Below, one piece after another: positions 51,440-60,528 of a stretch of 64,000 bases of DNA (positions are counted from its first letter, which is position 1; each line of letters opens with the position of its first letter). Source of the stretch: Paraburkholderia ultramafica (GTDB lineage: Bacteria; Pseudomonadota; Gammaproteobacteria; Burkholderiales; Burkholderiaceae). A program made the translations under genes and the position numbers. The notes under the pieces were generated by a model. The model saw only the letters and a program-made list of their open reading frames with translations. It had not been told where the DNA came from and ran no database searches. The DNA lies in assembly GCF_902859915.1 (NCBI RefSeq), contig NZ_CADIKK010000017.1, positions 62,001 to 126,000 of the forward strand. The letters run 5' to 3'.

Positions 51440-53863
51440 TCACGCTGTCGTGTCGATGATGGCCGGCTGCGCTGCGGGTTCGGTTGCGCAAGCGGCCTGC
51501 AACGCGTCGAGCGCATCGAGTATCGCTTCGGGCGTGGCCGGCGCGCGCAGCGGCGGAGCCTGTTGCGCGCCCGGCACGGCGGCCGCGATCGCATCGCGAA
51601 TCGCAAGGAACACTGAGAACGGCAGCAGCAGCGGCGGCTCGCCGACCGCCTTCGAGCGAAACACGGTCGGCTCGGCGTTCTGGTTCTGATAGAGCTGCAC
51701 ATGAAACGCGGCGGGCGTGTCGCTGACCGCGGGAATCTTGTACGTGGACGGCGCATGCGTCATCAGACGGCCATCGCGGTTCCACCACAGCTCTTCGGTG
51801 GTGAGCCAGCCCATGCCTTGAATGAAGCCGCCTTCCACCTGGCCGATGTCGATCGCCGGATTGATCGACTGGCCGGCGTCGTGCAGCATGTCCGCGCGCA
51901 CCAGCTTCCATTCGCCGGTCAGCGTGTCGATCACGACCTCCGACACAGCCGCGCCATACGCAAAGTAATAAAACGGATGACCGGTCAGCGTTTTCGCATC
52001 CCAATGCACTTTCGGCGTCGAGTAGAAACCGTCCGACCACAACTGCACGCGCGCCAGATACGCGGCGCCGACCAGTTGCTCGAACGGCATCGCGCCGCCG
52101 TTCACCGACACTGCGCCGTTGGCGAACTGCACGTCGTGCGCGTTGCCGCCGAGCTGTTTGGCCGCGAGTTCGGCGAGCCGCGCACGGATCGTGCGCGCCG
52201 CGGCTTCGGCGGCTTTGCCGTTCAGATCGCTGCCGGTGGAGGCCGCGGTCGCCGACGTATTCGCGACCTTCGAGGTATCGGTCGCCGTGACCCGCACGCG
52301 CGTCAGCGGCAAGCCGAACTGATTCGCGACGACCTGCGCGACCTTCGTGTTGAGCCCCTGGCCCATCTCGGTGCCGCCGTGATTGACGAGCACCGAGCCG
52401 TCCTTGTACACATGCACCAGTGCGCCGGCCTGATTCAGAAACGGCACGTTGAACGAGATGCCGAACTTCACCGGCGAAAACGCGAGGCCGCGCTTGAGCA
52501 CCGGACTGCCGGCGTTGAATGCGGCGAGCGCCGCGCGGCGCGCGCGGTAGTCGCTGGAGTCGAGCAGTGCGTCGGTCAGCGGCGCGATGATGTTGTCTTC
52601 GACGCGCTGTCCGTAAGGCGTCGTGTTGCGTTCACCGATGCCGTAGTAGTTGGCGAGACGCACGTCGAGCGGATCGCAGTTCAACTGACGCGCGATGCTG
52701 TCGAGCATCACTTCCATCACCAGCGCGCCTTGCGGGCCGCCGAAGCCGCGGAACGCGGTGTTCGACTGCGTGTGGGTCTTGCAGCACAGTGCGACGATAT
52801 CGACATCGGACAGGTAGTACGCGTTGTCGAAGTGGCACACGGCGCGCGTGGCGACCGCGCCGGACAGATCGGCCGAATAGCCCGCGCGCAACGCGATTTC
52901 GACACGCGCGCCGAGAATGCGGCCGCTGTCGTCGAAGCCGGCTTCGTACTCGTAGACCGCGTCGTGGCGCTTGCCGGTGATCATGAAATCGTCGTCGCGA
53001 TCGGCGCGCAGTTTGACCGGACGGCGCAGCAGTTTCGCCGCCAGCGCCGCCACGCATGCGAACAGCGCCGATTGCGATTCCTTGCCGCCGAAGCCGCCGC
53101 CCATGCGCCGGCACTCGCACACCACGTTATGCGCGGGCCAGTCGAGCATATGCGCGACCACCTGTTGCATTTCGCTCGGATGCTGCGTCGAACTGTAGAC
53201 GAGCATGCCGTCCATTTCCTTCGGCACCGCGTACGCGATCTGCCCTTCCAGATAAAACTGCTCCTGGCCGCCGACTTCGAAGGTGCCGCTGATCCGGTGC
53301 GGTGCGCCGGCGATCTTCGCGTCGGGCTCGCCGCGTCTGAGGTGCAGCGGCGGCAGCACGAACTGCTTGCTGGCTTTCGCTTCGGCGGGCGTGAGGATGG
53401 CTTCGAGCGGTTCGTAGCGGACCACGTCGTCGCTTTTCGCGAGCGCCGCGGCACGACGCGCCAACTCGTGGTTCTCGGCAATCACCGCGAACACCGGTTG
53501 ACCGAGATACAGCACTTCGCCGACCGCGAGAATCGGGTCGTCGTGCAGCACCGGGCCGCAATTGTTTTCGCCGGGGATGTCCTCGGCGGTGAGCACCGCG
53601 ATCACGCCGGGCGCTTTTCTGACTGCGTCCAGATCCATCGACACGATCCGCGCGTGCGCATGGCGCGACAGCCCGAGCGCCGCGTGCAGCGTGCCGTGCA
53701 GTTCGGCAATGTCGTCGGTGTAGGTGGCTTCGCCGCTCACGTGCAGCGCGGCCGATTCATGCGGCAGCGAGACGCCGATCGCCGCGTCGTGGTCATGCGC
53801 GCTGGCGTTCTTTGCGGCAAGCGTTCCACCGGCGTGTTCGACGAAAGCTTCAGTCCGGTTCAT
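51440..53863 (-). CDS. xdhB: xanthine dehydrogenase molybdopterin subunit
   Basis: An 807-aa molybdenum-binding subunit. Starts MNRTEAFVEHAGG after AAGGAG; contains the early domain HVSGEATYTDDI and Moco-binding signatures GGFGGKESQ, AFRGFGGPQG, and GTEMGQGLNTKVAQV; oxidises hypoxanthine/xanthine. TGATG overlap with xdhA. Confidence 0.95.
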   Translation of the reverse strand: MNRTEAFVEHAGGTLAAKNASAHDHDAAIGVSLPHESAALHVSGEATYTDDIAELHGTLHAALGLSRHAHARIVSMDLDAVRKAPGVIAVLTAEDIPGENNCGPVLHDDPILAVGEVLYLGQPVFAVIAENHELARRAAALAKSDDVVRYEPLEAILTPAEAKASKQFVLPPLHLRRGEPDAKIAGAPHRISGTFEVGGQEQFYLEGQIAYAVPKEMDGMLVYSSTQHPSEMQQVVAHMLDWPAHNVVCECRRMGGGFGGKESQSALFACVAALAAKLLRRPVKLRADRDDDFMITGKRHDAVYEYEAGFDDSGRILGARVEIALRAGYSADLSGAVATRAVCHFDNAYYLSDVDIVALCCKTHTQSNTAFRGFGGPQGALVMEVMLDSIARQLNCDPLDVRLANYYGIGERNTTPYGQRVEDNIIAPLTDALLDSSDYRARRAALAAFNAGSPVLKRGLAFSPVKFGISFNVPFLNQAGALVHVYKDGSVLVNHGGTEMGQGLNTKVAQVVANQFGLPLTRVRVTATDTSKVANTSATAASTGSDLNGKAAEAAARTIRARLAELAAKQLGGNAHDVQFANGAVSVNGGAMPFEQLVGAAYLARVQLWSDGFYSTPKVHWDAKTLTGHPFYYFAYGAAVSEVVIDTLTGEWKLVRADMLHDAGQSINPAIDIGQVEGGFIQGMGWLTTEELWWNRDGRLMTHAPSTYKIPAVSDTPAAFHVQLYQNQNAEPTVFRSKAVGEPPLLLPFSVFLAIRDAIAAAVPGAQQAPPLRAPATPEAILDALDALQAACATEPAAQPAIIDTTA

Positions 53864-55410
53864 CACGACGACTCCTTCGCAATGGCCGCATCCGGCGCGC
53901 CGGCTTCGAACGCGAACGCATTCACGTCGAGCAGGGCGAGCGGCGCGTCATTGCGCGTTTCGAGGTGGAAGCGCCACAGCAGGTTGCGCGCCACCTTCAG
54001 TCGATAGGCGCTCGATGCGCGCATGTCGGTGAGCGGCTGGTAATCGGCGACGAGTGCGTTCATCGCCTGCCGCGCGGTGCTTTCGTTCCATGTAGCGCCG
54101 TTCAGCACGGCTTCGGTTTGTGCGGCGCGCTTTGGCGTGGCGGCCATGCCGCCGAACGCGACGCGGGCTTGCCGAATCGCGCCGTCGTCGCCGAGATGCA
54201 GCGCGAACGCCGCGCATACCGCCGAGATGTCCTGATCGTAGCGCTTCGACACTTTGTACGTGCGAAAGCGCAGATTGCCGGCCGGGCGCGGCACGCGCAG
54301 CGCCGTGACGAATTCGCCGGCCGCGAGCGCGGTTTTCTGATAGCCGAGGTAGAACGCGTCGAGCGGCAGCGTGCGGGTTTTCGGACCGTGGCGCAGCACG
54401 ACTTCGGCGCCGAGCGCGAGCAGCGCCGGCATCGAATCGCCGATCGGCGAGCCGTTCGCGACGTTGCCGCCGAGCGTGCCGGCATTGCGGATCGGCAGCG
54501 ACGCGAAGCGCGTCCACATTTCGGCGAGCTCGGGGTAATCGACGGCGAGGGCCGCGTACCCGTCTTCGAGCGTGACGGCCGCGCCGATCGTCAGCGTTTG
54601 CGCATCGCGCTCGACGGTCTTCAGTTCGGCGACGTTGCCGATGTACAGAATGTCGCCGAGATCGCGGAACTGCTTGGTGACCCACAGGCCGACGTCTGTG
54701 CTGCCGGCCAGCAGCCGGGCTTGCGGATGGGCCGCGCGCAGCGTGGCGAACGCATCGAGCGTGACCGGCGCGCGGAAGGTGGGCGAGCCGAACGCGGCGC
54801 CGCGCGTATCGGGCGCGCTGTATTCGAAGGTGTCATCGCGTTGCAGGGCGCGCAGCTTATCCGCGACGGCCTCGCGATCCAGCGTCACGCGCGGGTACTG
54901 CGGATAGTCGAACATCTTCTGCGACGCGTCGACGATCGGCCGGTAGCCGGTGCAGCGGCACAGGTTGCCGGACAGCGCGGCCTTGATCTCGTCGCGGGTG
55001 GGCAGGCCGGCGTCGGCCGGCTGGTTTTCGTACAGCGCCCACATCGACATCACGAAGCCGGGTGTGCAGAAGCCGCACTGCGAACCGTGGCAATCGACCA
55101 GCGCCTGTTGCACCGGGTGCAGCGCGCCATCGGCGGCGCGCAGGTCTTCGACGGTGAACAGGGCCTTGCCGTCCAGAGTGGGCAGGAACTGGATGCAGGC
55201 GTTGACCGCTTTCAGCGCGAGCGCGCCACCCGCGTCCAGTTCGCCGACGACCACTGTGCAGGCGCCGCAGTCGCCTTCCGCGCAGCCTTCCTTGGTGCCG
55301 GTGCAATGCAGATCCTCGCGCAGGTGCTGGAGCACGGTGCGCGTCGCCGGGACGCCCGCAACCTCACGGACGGACCCCTGGTGATAAAAGCGGATGGTTT
55401 GCGTTGTCAT
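53863..55410 (-). CDS. xdhA: xanthine dehydrogenase small subunit (2Fe-2S/FAD)
   Basis: A 515-aa subunit. N-terminal plant-type [2Fe-2S] cysteines in GCAEGDCGACTVVVG, second cluster in HGSQCGFCTPGFVMSM and GNLCRCTGYRPI, then an FAD-binding domain (AGSTDVGLWVTKQF, GTLGGNVANGSPIGDS). ATG 55410 (MTTQTIRFYHQG) is chosen since an upstream open stretch to 55524 is not conserved in character. First gene of xdhA-xdhB-xdhC. Confidence 0.95.
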   Translation of the reverse strand: MTTQTIRFYHQGSVREVAGVPATRTVLQHLREDLHCTGTKEGCAEGDCGACTVVVGELDAGGALALKAVNACIQFLPTLDGKALFTVEDLRAADGALHPVQQALVDCHGSQCGFCTPGFVMSMWALYENQPADAGLPTRDEIKAALSGNLCRCTGYRPIVDASQKMFDYPQYPRVTLDREAVADKLRALQRDDTFEYSAPDTRGAAFGSPTFRAPVTLDAFATLRAAHPQARLLAGSTDVGLWVTKQFRDLGDILYIGNVAELKTVERDAQTLTIGAAVTLEDGYAALAVDYPELAEMWTRFASLPIRNAGTLGGNVANGSPIGDSMPALLALGAEVVLRHGPKTRTLPLDAFYLGYQKTALAAGEFVTALRVPRPAGNLRFRTYKVSKRYDQDISAVCAAFALHLGDDGAIRQARVAFGGMAATPKRAAQTEAVLNGATWNESTARQAMNALVADYQPLTDMRASSAYRLKVARNLLWRFHLETRNDAPLALLDVNAFAFEAGAPDAAIAKESS

Positions 55411-55688
55411 GGCGAATCCGAAAGACAGTGCGGACCGGGCGCGCGTTACGCATGGGGTCGCCAAAGCCGGCCTCGCGCACGTAGATCGCCATCCAGACCC
55501 GAAGATAGCACTACCGCGTCCCAAAAATATTTCCCATATCGCATGAAGCCTATTCGGCGGCGGTCATGACCTCAGTACGATTCGCGCGGCGGGGAAGTGG
55601 CGGGACGCGGGAAGGGGGCGCAAAGCCAGACGGGGCGGGGCGGCGGGGGAATTGTTGTTAACAGCGGGGTGAGCGACGCAGGTTTGAA
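55411..55688. other. xdhA upstream region
   Basis: Should contain the xdh promoter; none confidently identified. An AT-rich patch lies at 55515-55545. No gene seen. Confidence 0.35.
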
Positions 55689-55800
55689 AGCGCGGGTGCA
55701 AGAACGCGGGCGCAAGTACGCGGGTGCAAGTACGCGGGTGCAAGTACGCGGGCGCAAAAGTGCGTCGGCAAAAGCGCGGCTGCAAAAAGCGCGGGTGGAA
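55689..55800. repeat. 14-bp tandem repeat, about eight units
   Basis: Units of TACGCGGGTGCAAG and close variants in register: 55689, 55703, 55717, 55731, 55745, then more degenerate units at 55759, 55773 and 55787. The third and fourth units are identical. The period is not a multiple of three, so it is non-coding. Lies between xdhA and dsbB. Confidence 0.85.
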
Positions 55801-55834
55801 AGGTCGGCTGCAAAGCTCGCGGGAAATTGCGGCG

Positions 55835-55890
55835 AAAAAACGCCGGCCTTCGCCGGGCGCCCCCCGACAGGCGCCCCGAAGTCCGGCGTT
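55835..55890 (-). terminator. dsbB terminator
   Basis: Long hairpin: AACGCCGGCCTTCG (55839-55852) with CGAAGTCCGGCGTT (55877-55890), enclosing an inner GGGCGCC/GGCGCCC stem, followed on the minus strand by TTTTTT. Confidence 0.8.
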
Positions 55891-55911
55891 ATTTCACCGC
55901 AGGAACCGCGA

Positions 55912-56421
55912 TCAGGCGACCCGGCGGCGATTGCGGATCAGGCTCAGCACCAGCGGGATGAACGCGACCACGAACCCGACCAGCGACCACATCGGCAGCG
56001 TCAGACCGAGAATCGGCGGATAGGCCGTTTCGCACAGGCCGGCGACCTTGAACACGCCCGGCAGCCAACGCGCGGGCGGCAGGCTGTCGACCACCGGCTG
56101 CAGCGCGTCAAAGCCGCAGCTGAAGCCGGGATTGGCCTGCACGTACACATGCCGCGCGGCGGTCACGATGCCCGCCAGCGCCGACAAGGCCGCCAGCAAT
56201 TCCAGCAGACGCACGCTGCGCCAGTGGTTGAAGCGTGCGCCGAGGAACGCGAAGATCGCAATCAGCAGGAAGAAATAACGCTGGATGATGCACAACGGGC
56301 ACGGGTCTTCGCGCCCAAAGTACTGCAGATACAACGCGCCGCCCACCAGGGCGACGCAGATCAGGCCAAGCAGAACCAGCAGGGAGCGCTCGCGGCGCAG
56401 CATCGCAATGTCGTTGTTCAT
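55912..56421 (-). CDS. dsbB: disulfide bond formation protein DsbB
   Basis: A 169-aa inner-membrane protein with four membrane helices. First redox pair Cys41-x-x-Cys44 (PCPLCIIQRY) and second pair in FSCGFDAL and VAGLCETAYP. Passes electrons from DsbA to ubiquinone. ATG 56421 (MNNDIAMLRRERS) chosen because the hydrophobic helix starts directly after. Confidence 0.93.
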   Translation of the reverse strand: MNNDIAMLRRERSLLVLLGLICVALVGGALYLQYFGREDPCPLCIIQRYFFLLIAIFAFLGARFNHWRSVRLLELLAALSALAGIVTAARHVYVQANPGFSCGFDALQPVVDSLPPARWLPGVFKVAGLCETAYPPILGLTLPMWSLVGFVVAFIPLVLSLIRNRRRVA

Positions 56422-56524
56422 GGATCGTATGGCGGTCTGGAAACAAAAAGGACGGGTGCCCGCGATTCTAGCGCGAACCCCCGCCCCGACGCTTATCGCG
56501 CCATGACGCCGCGCTGCCGCTCGC

Positions 56525-57904
56525 TCAGCGAATCGCGTTGAGCACCGCCTGCGCGCCGCGGCCGATCGCCAGCAACGCGTCATCGGCGTGCGGCGCGCCC
56601 GCCAGCATCAGGCCGACCGGCGCGTCACCGCGCAGATGGCAGGGCAGCGACAGCGCGCAGCTGTCGAGGAAGTTGAAGACGCTCGGATTACGCAGGATCA
56701 GCGCGTTGATGCGGCCAAACGCATCGTCGTCGTGAATCAGGTCGGCCACGCGCGGCGGCAGGACCGGCACGGTCGGCGCGACGACCGCGTCGAAGCGCTG
56801 CCACAGCGTGCGGGCGGCTTCGTCGAGCATCGCCGCGCGCTCGGCGAGCAGGTCCAGATAGTCGACGGCGCTGGCCGGCTGGCCTTTGAGGATGCGCACC
56901 AGCACGCGCGGATCGTATTGCTCGCGGTGCTTGTCGAGCAGCGGACGATGCCACGCATACGCCTCGATCGGCGAGAAGCCGATGCGGTTGATCTCGGGCA
57001 AGCGGTCGAGCGGCGCAAAACGCACTTCGCTGACAATCGCGCCGGCCGCCTCCAGGTGCTTGAGCGCGGTGTCGATTGCCGCGGCGACCGCCGGTTCGAC
57101 GCCGTCAGTGACGAAGTGGGTCAGCACGCCAAGGCGCACGCCTTCGAGCGGCCGGGCGGCCGGGATGCGCGGCTCGAGCCCGGCCAGCATCCGGTCGACC
57201 AGCGCGCAGCACGCGACCGACACGCCGATCGGCCCGAACGAATCGAGCGTCGGCGAGAGCGGCACGCCGCCTTGCTTGGGGATGCGCGAAGCGGTCGGCT
57301 TGAAGCCGGTCAGGCCGCACAGCGCGGCCGGGATGCGGATCGAGCCGCCGGTGTCGGTGCCGAGCGCGACGGCCGCCATGCCGTCCGCGACCGACGCCGC
57401 CGCGCCCGACGACGAGCCGCCCGAAATCCGCTCGTCGCCTTTCACGTTGCGTTGATACGGCGACAGCGGATGGCCGTAGTGCGGATTCAGGCCGAGTCCG
57501 GAAAACGCGAACTCGCTCATGTTGGTGCGCCCGACGATTACCGCGCCGGCCCGCTTCAAACGCGCGACCGCGACGGCGTCCGCCTTCGCGGCGGGGGCGT
57601 CGGCGAGCACCACGGAACCGGCGCGGGTCGGCTGGCCTTCTATATCGAACAGGTCCTTGACCGACACCGGAATCCCGGCGAGCGGCGACAGCACGGTGCC
57701 GGCGGCGCGCAGGCGGTCGTGCGCGTCGGCGGCGGCGCGGGCGCTGTCGGCGTCGACGTGCATGAAGGCGACCGCGCCCTGGCCGGCCGGATCGGCGATC
57801 CGTTCGAGCGCGGTTTCGACGAGCGCGCGGCTCGCGGTGCGGCCGGCGGCGAGGTCGGCGGCAAGCTGGGCAAGCGGCGGGAAGGGCGTGAATTCAGTGG
57901 CCAT
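56525..57904 (-). CDS. amidase (amidase-signature family)
   Basis: A 459-aa hydrolase with the Ser-cisSer-Lys triad: Lys in PVSVKDLFDIEGQP, the serine-rich ISGGSSSGAAASVADG and the nucleophile region ALGTDTGGSIRIPAALCG. Substrate unknown. Last gene of a minus-strand set DUF2848, MFS transporter, GntR regulator, amidase, which suggests catabolism of an amide- or nitrogen-containing compound. Confidence 0.9.
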   Translation of the reverse strand: MATEFTPFPPLAQLAADLAAGRTASRALVETALERIADPAGQGAVAFMHVDADSARAAADAHDRLRAAGTVLSPLAGIPVSVKDLFDIEGQPTRAGSVVLADAPAAKADAVAVARLKRAGAVIVGRTNMSEFAFSGLGLNPHYGHPLSPYQRNVKGDERISGGSSSGAAASVADGMAAVALGTDTGGSIRIPAALCGLTGFKPTASRIPKQGGVPLSPTLDSFGPIGVSVACCALVDRMLAGLEPRIPAARPLEGVRLGVLTHFVTDGVEPAVAAAIDTALKHLEAAGAIVSEVRFAPLDRLPEINRIGFSPIEAYAWHRPLLDKHREQYDPRVLVRILKGQPASAVDYLDLLAERAAMLDEAARTLWQRFDAVVAPTVPVLPPRVADLIHDDDAFGRINALILRNPSVFNFLDSCALSLPCHLRGDAPVGLMLAGAPHADDALLAIGRGAQAVLNAIR

Positions 57905-58004
57905 GATGTCGGTAGGAATCCGGTTGAACCGGGGCAAGCCGGTTGATCAAATGGATGCGGCAAATAAAGCGTGCGATTGAGAACCGTCGATGCGCTGCGG
58001 GCGC

Positions 58005-58685
58005 TCAGATGCGATTGAACAGTGTCGCGCGGAACGCCTCGATATGCTTTTGCACCGATTGACGGGCGCCTTCGGCATCGCGTTCGCGCAGCAGACGAAA
58101 CAGTTCGAGATGTTCTTCGTGGACGTCTTCGAGATGATGCGGCTCGGACAGCGAAATGAACCAGAAGCGCAGCGAGCGTTCATGCAGTCCGCGCAGGATA
58201 TCGGCCAGCACCGGGTTGCGCGAGGCGGCCGAGATCGCCAGATGAAACTCGCGGTCGATGTCCATCATGCCTTCAATATCGTGCGCGGCGGCGCATACCG
58301 ACGAGCGTTCCAGCAGCGCCTGCATCGCGTCGTAATCGTGCTGCTGCGCGTGGCGCGCGGCGAGTTCCACGCAGTAGCTTTCGTTGACAAGGCGCACGTC
58401 AATGATCGCCAGCACGTCGTCGAGCGAAACCGGCCGGACCATGATGCCCTTTCTCGGCATGATGGTCAGCATGCCTTCGTGCACCAGCCGGTGCAGCGCC
58501 TGATGAACCGGCGTTCTGCCGATCCCGGTCAGCGCCATCAATTCCGCTTCGTTGAGCACCTCGCTCGGCCGCAGCCGCATCGTGATGATCTCGCGCTTGA
58601 CGAACGCATAGGCCTGTTCGGCGAGGCTCGCGGCGGCGCTCGCGCGGGTGGGCGGGGAGGGGCGGGCAGTCTGCAGGAGCGTCAT
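58005..58685 (-). CDS. GntR/FadR-type (FCD) transcriptional regulator
   Basis: A 226-aa regulator: winged-helix DNA-binding domain (LRPSEVLNEAELMALTGIGR, TPVHQALHRLVHEGML) and an FCD ligand domain with the conserved His/Asp metal or ligand residues (DIDREFHLAI, HEEHLELFRLL). Likely controls the surrounding amidase/transport genes. Confidence 0.9.
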   Translation of the reverse strand: MTLLQTARPSPPTRASAAASLAEQAYAFVKREIITMRLRPSEVLNEAELMALTGIGRTPVHQALHRLVHEGMLTIMPRKGIMVRPVSLDDVLAIIDVRLVNESYCVELAARHAQQHDYDAMQALLERSSVCAAAHDIEGMMDIDREFHLAISAASRNPVLADILRGLHERSLRFWFISLSEPHHLEDVHEEHLELFRLLRERDAEGARQSVQKHIEAFRATLFNRI

Positions 58686-58751
58686 GGGAGGAGCTAGCGG
58701 GCGATGTCGTCCGCATTGTAGAGCAAGGTTTTGCGTCGACGGCGCGGCAAC

Positions 58752-59604
58752 TCAGGCACGCCCCGGCGAAACCGCCGCCGCATGCTGCACCTTGACGCGC
58801 GGCATCAGCAGCGTCACCAGCCCGCCGACGATCAGCGCCCCCGCGATCAGCACGAGCCCGAACGTCACGCTATGCGTCGCGTCCTTGACGATGCCGAGCA
58901 CGTACGGGCTCACATAGCCCGCGAGGTTCGCAATCGAGTTGATCACCGCGATCCCGGCGACCGCCGCCGTGCCTTGCAGGAAGGTCGTCGACATCGACCA
59001 GAAGATGCCGAAGCCCGCGAGGATGCCGATATACGCGCCAGCCGCGCAGGCCGTGCGCGTCATGCAGCGCCGACATCAGAAAGCCCGACAACGGCGCGCC
59101 GATGATGCCCGCCACCGGAATCGCCGCCATGAACACCGCGACCATCCGCGCGCGCCGGTCGGATGGAAACCAGAAGGTCAGATACAGCACCACGCCCGGC
59201 ACCAGCCCGGCTTCGGCCACGCCGAGGAAAAAGCGCAGCACGTAGAACATCGTCTCGCTGCGCACGAACATCATCAGGCACGACAGCAGCCCCCACAGCA
59301 TCGTGATGCGGGCGATCGTGGCGCGCGCGCCGAACTTCTTCAACAGCAGATTGCTCGGCACTTCGAACACGAAGTAGCCGAAGAAAAAGATCCCCGCGCC
59401 GAGTCCGTACGCCGCGTTCGAGAGGCCGAGGTCGCCGGTGAACTGCAGCTTCGCGTAGCCGATGTTGACGCGGTCCAGATACGACAGCACATAGACGAGA
59501 AACAGGAACGGCATGATGCGCCAGGTGATCTTGCGCAACGCGGTGGCTTCGAGCCACGCGTCGGACGACGCGGCGGCACTGACGGATAGCGACGGGGAGC
59601 TCAT
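58752..59604 (-). pseudogene. MFS transporter with internal deletion and frameshift
   Basis: The N-terminal half (59604 to about 59055) is a good anion:cation-symporter-type MFS start: KITWRIMPFLFLVYVLSYLD, FGARATIARITMLWG and FPSDRRARMVAVF. At about 59055 the frame changes, and the C-terminal end continues as AYIGILAGFGIFWS and ...VINSIANLAGYVSPYVLG to 58752. About 130-140 residues between helices 6 and 11 are missing. Total remaining is about 280 codons against 420-440 normally. Starts seven bases after the DUF2848 gene. Confidence 0.85.
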
Positions 59605-59611
59605 GAGTGCC

Positions 59612-60298
59612 TCATTCGACGATAGGTAGCGCGCGCACGCGATAGGCGTGGCGCAGTGTGCGGTTCAGGATGGGGTCGTGCAGTTCGAGTTCGAGCGCGT
59701 CGCCGTCGGCCATCCCGACGATGCCGCCTTGCACCGCCAGCGTGCCGCAGAACATCGCCGCGCGTTGTGCGAGCGGCGCGCGTGCGAGCAGGTCCGCGGC
59801 CGGCAGCAACGACGCGACGCTGCCTTGCTGATAGACGCGCCGCTCGCCGTTCGCGAGTGCGTAAGCGCGCAATTCCAGTTGATCCCAGTGGCCGGCCACC
59901 TCGTCGAAACGCCACGCGTCGCGCGCGAGCGGTTTCGGGCAGACCTGCTTGGAGACGGTCACGCCGTAGGCCTCGACTTCGCGGTCGGTGTGGTCGGAGC
60001 CGATCGTGACGAGCAAGCCCGTGTTTGCCTGCACCAGCACGCATTCGGCTTCGCCGCTGGACTTCGCGCCGACCACGTCGATCTGCTCGGCCTGCGTCAG
60101 CAGCTCCGCGCCGAGACGGTAGAAGCACGGCGTGGTGGACGGCCGCTTCACGCCGAGTTCGGCCAGTTCGGCGATGTGATGCTCGATGGCGGCCTGGTCG
60201 CGCCCGGCCCAACCGGCGATCGTCAGACGGCTCACTTCGACACGCTCCGCACGACTCTGGCCGGCTCGGTCTACGACATTGAAGGACAACTGCTGCAT
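59612..60298 (-). CDS. DUF2848 protein
   Basis: A 228-aa protein of the DUF2848 family, distantly like fumarylacetoacetate hydrolases. Recognised by TIAGWAGRDQAAIEHHIAEL, TTPCFYRLGAELLTQAEQI and TIGSDHTDREVEAYGV. ATG 60298 follows GGAG. Function not established; association with amidase, MFS transporter and GntR regulator points to catabolism. First gene of this operon. Confidence 0.82.
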   Translation of the reverse strand: MQQLSFNVVDRAGQSRAERVEVSRLTIAGWAGRDQAAIEHHIAELAELGVKRPSTTPCFYRLGAELLTQAEQIDVVGAKSSGEAECVLVQANTGLLVTIGSDHTDREVEAYGVTVSKQVCPKPLARDAWRFDEVAGHWDQLELRAYALANGERRVYQQGSVASLLPAADLLARAPLAQRAAMFCGTLAVQGGIVGMADGDALELELHDPILNRTLRHAYRVRALPIVE

Positions 60299-60528
60299 CA
60301 CTCGACTCCGAAGAAAATATGCGTCAAATATTATTGTGATATTTCACATGAGTCCAGCGTGTCAAAAATATTCCTGGCCGACTGAGGACGAGCGAAGCCG
60401 ACCGCAGGCGGCTGGATGCGTCGCCCAGCGCCAATCCCAAGCCCTTCGACCCTTTGCGCGATTCGGCATGTTCTGGTCGGCTGCTACACTGCGCTTCTCT
60501 GAGATTACTTTTTGTAAGGAACGCATCC

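Noticed and set aside
51701..54007. Long plus-strand open frame opposite xdhB
   Set aside because: Antisense shadow of the xanthine dehydrogenase genes with biased Arg/His/Val composition and no motif.
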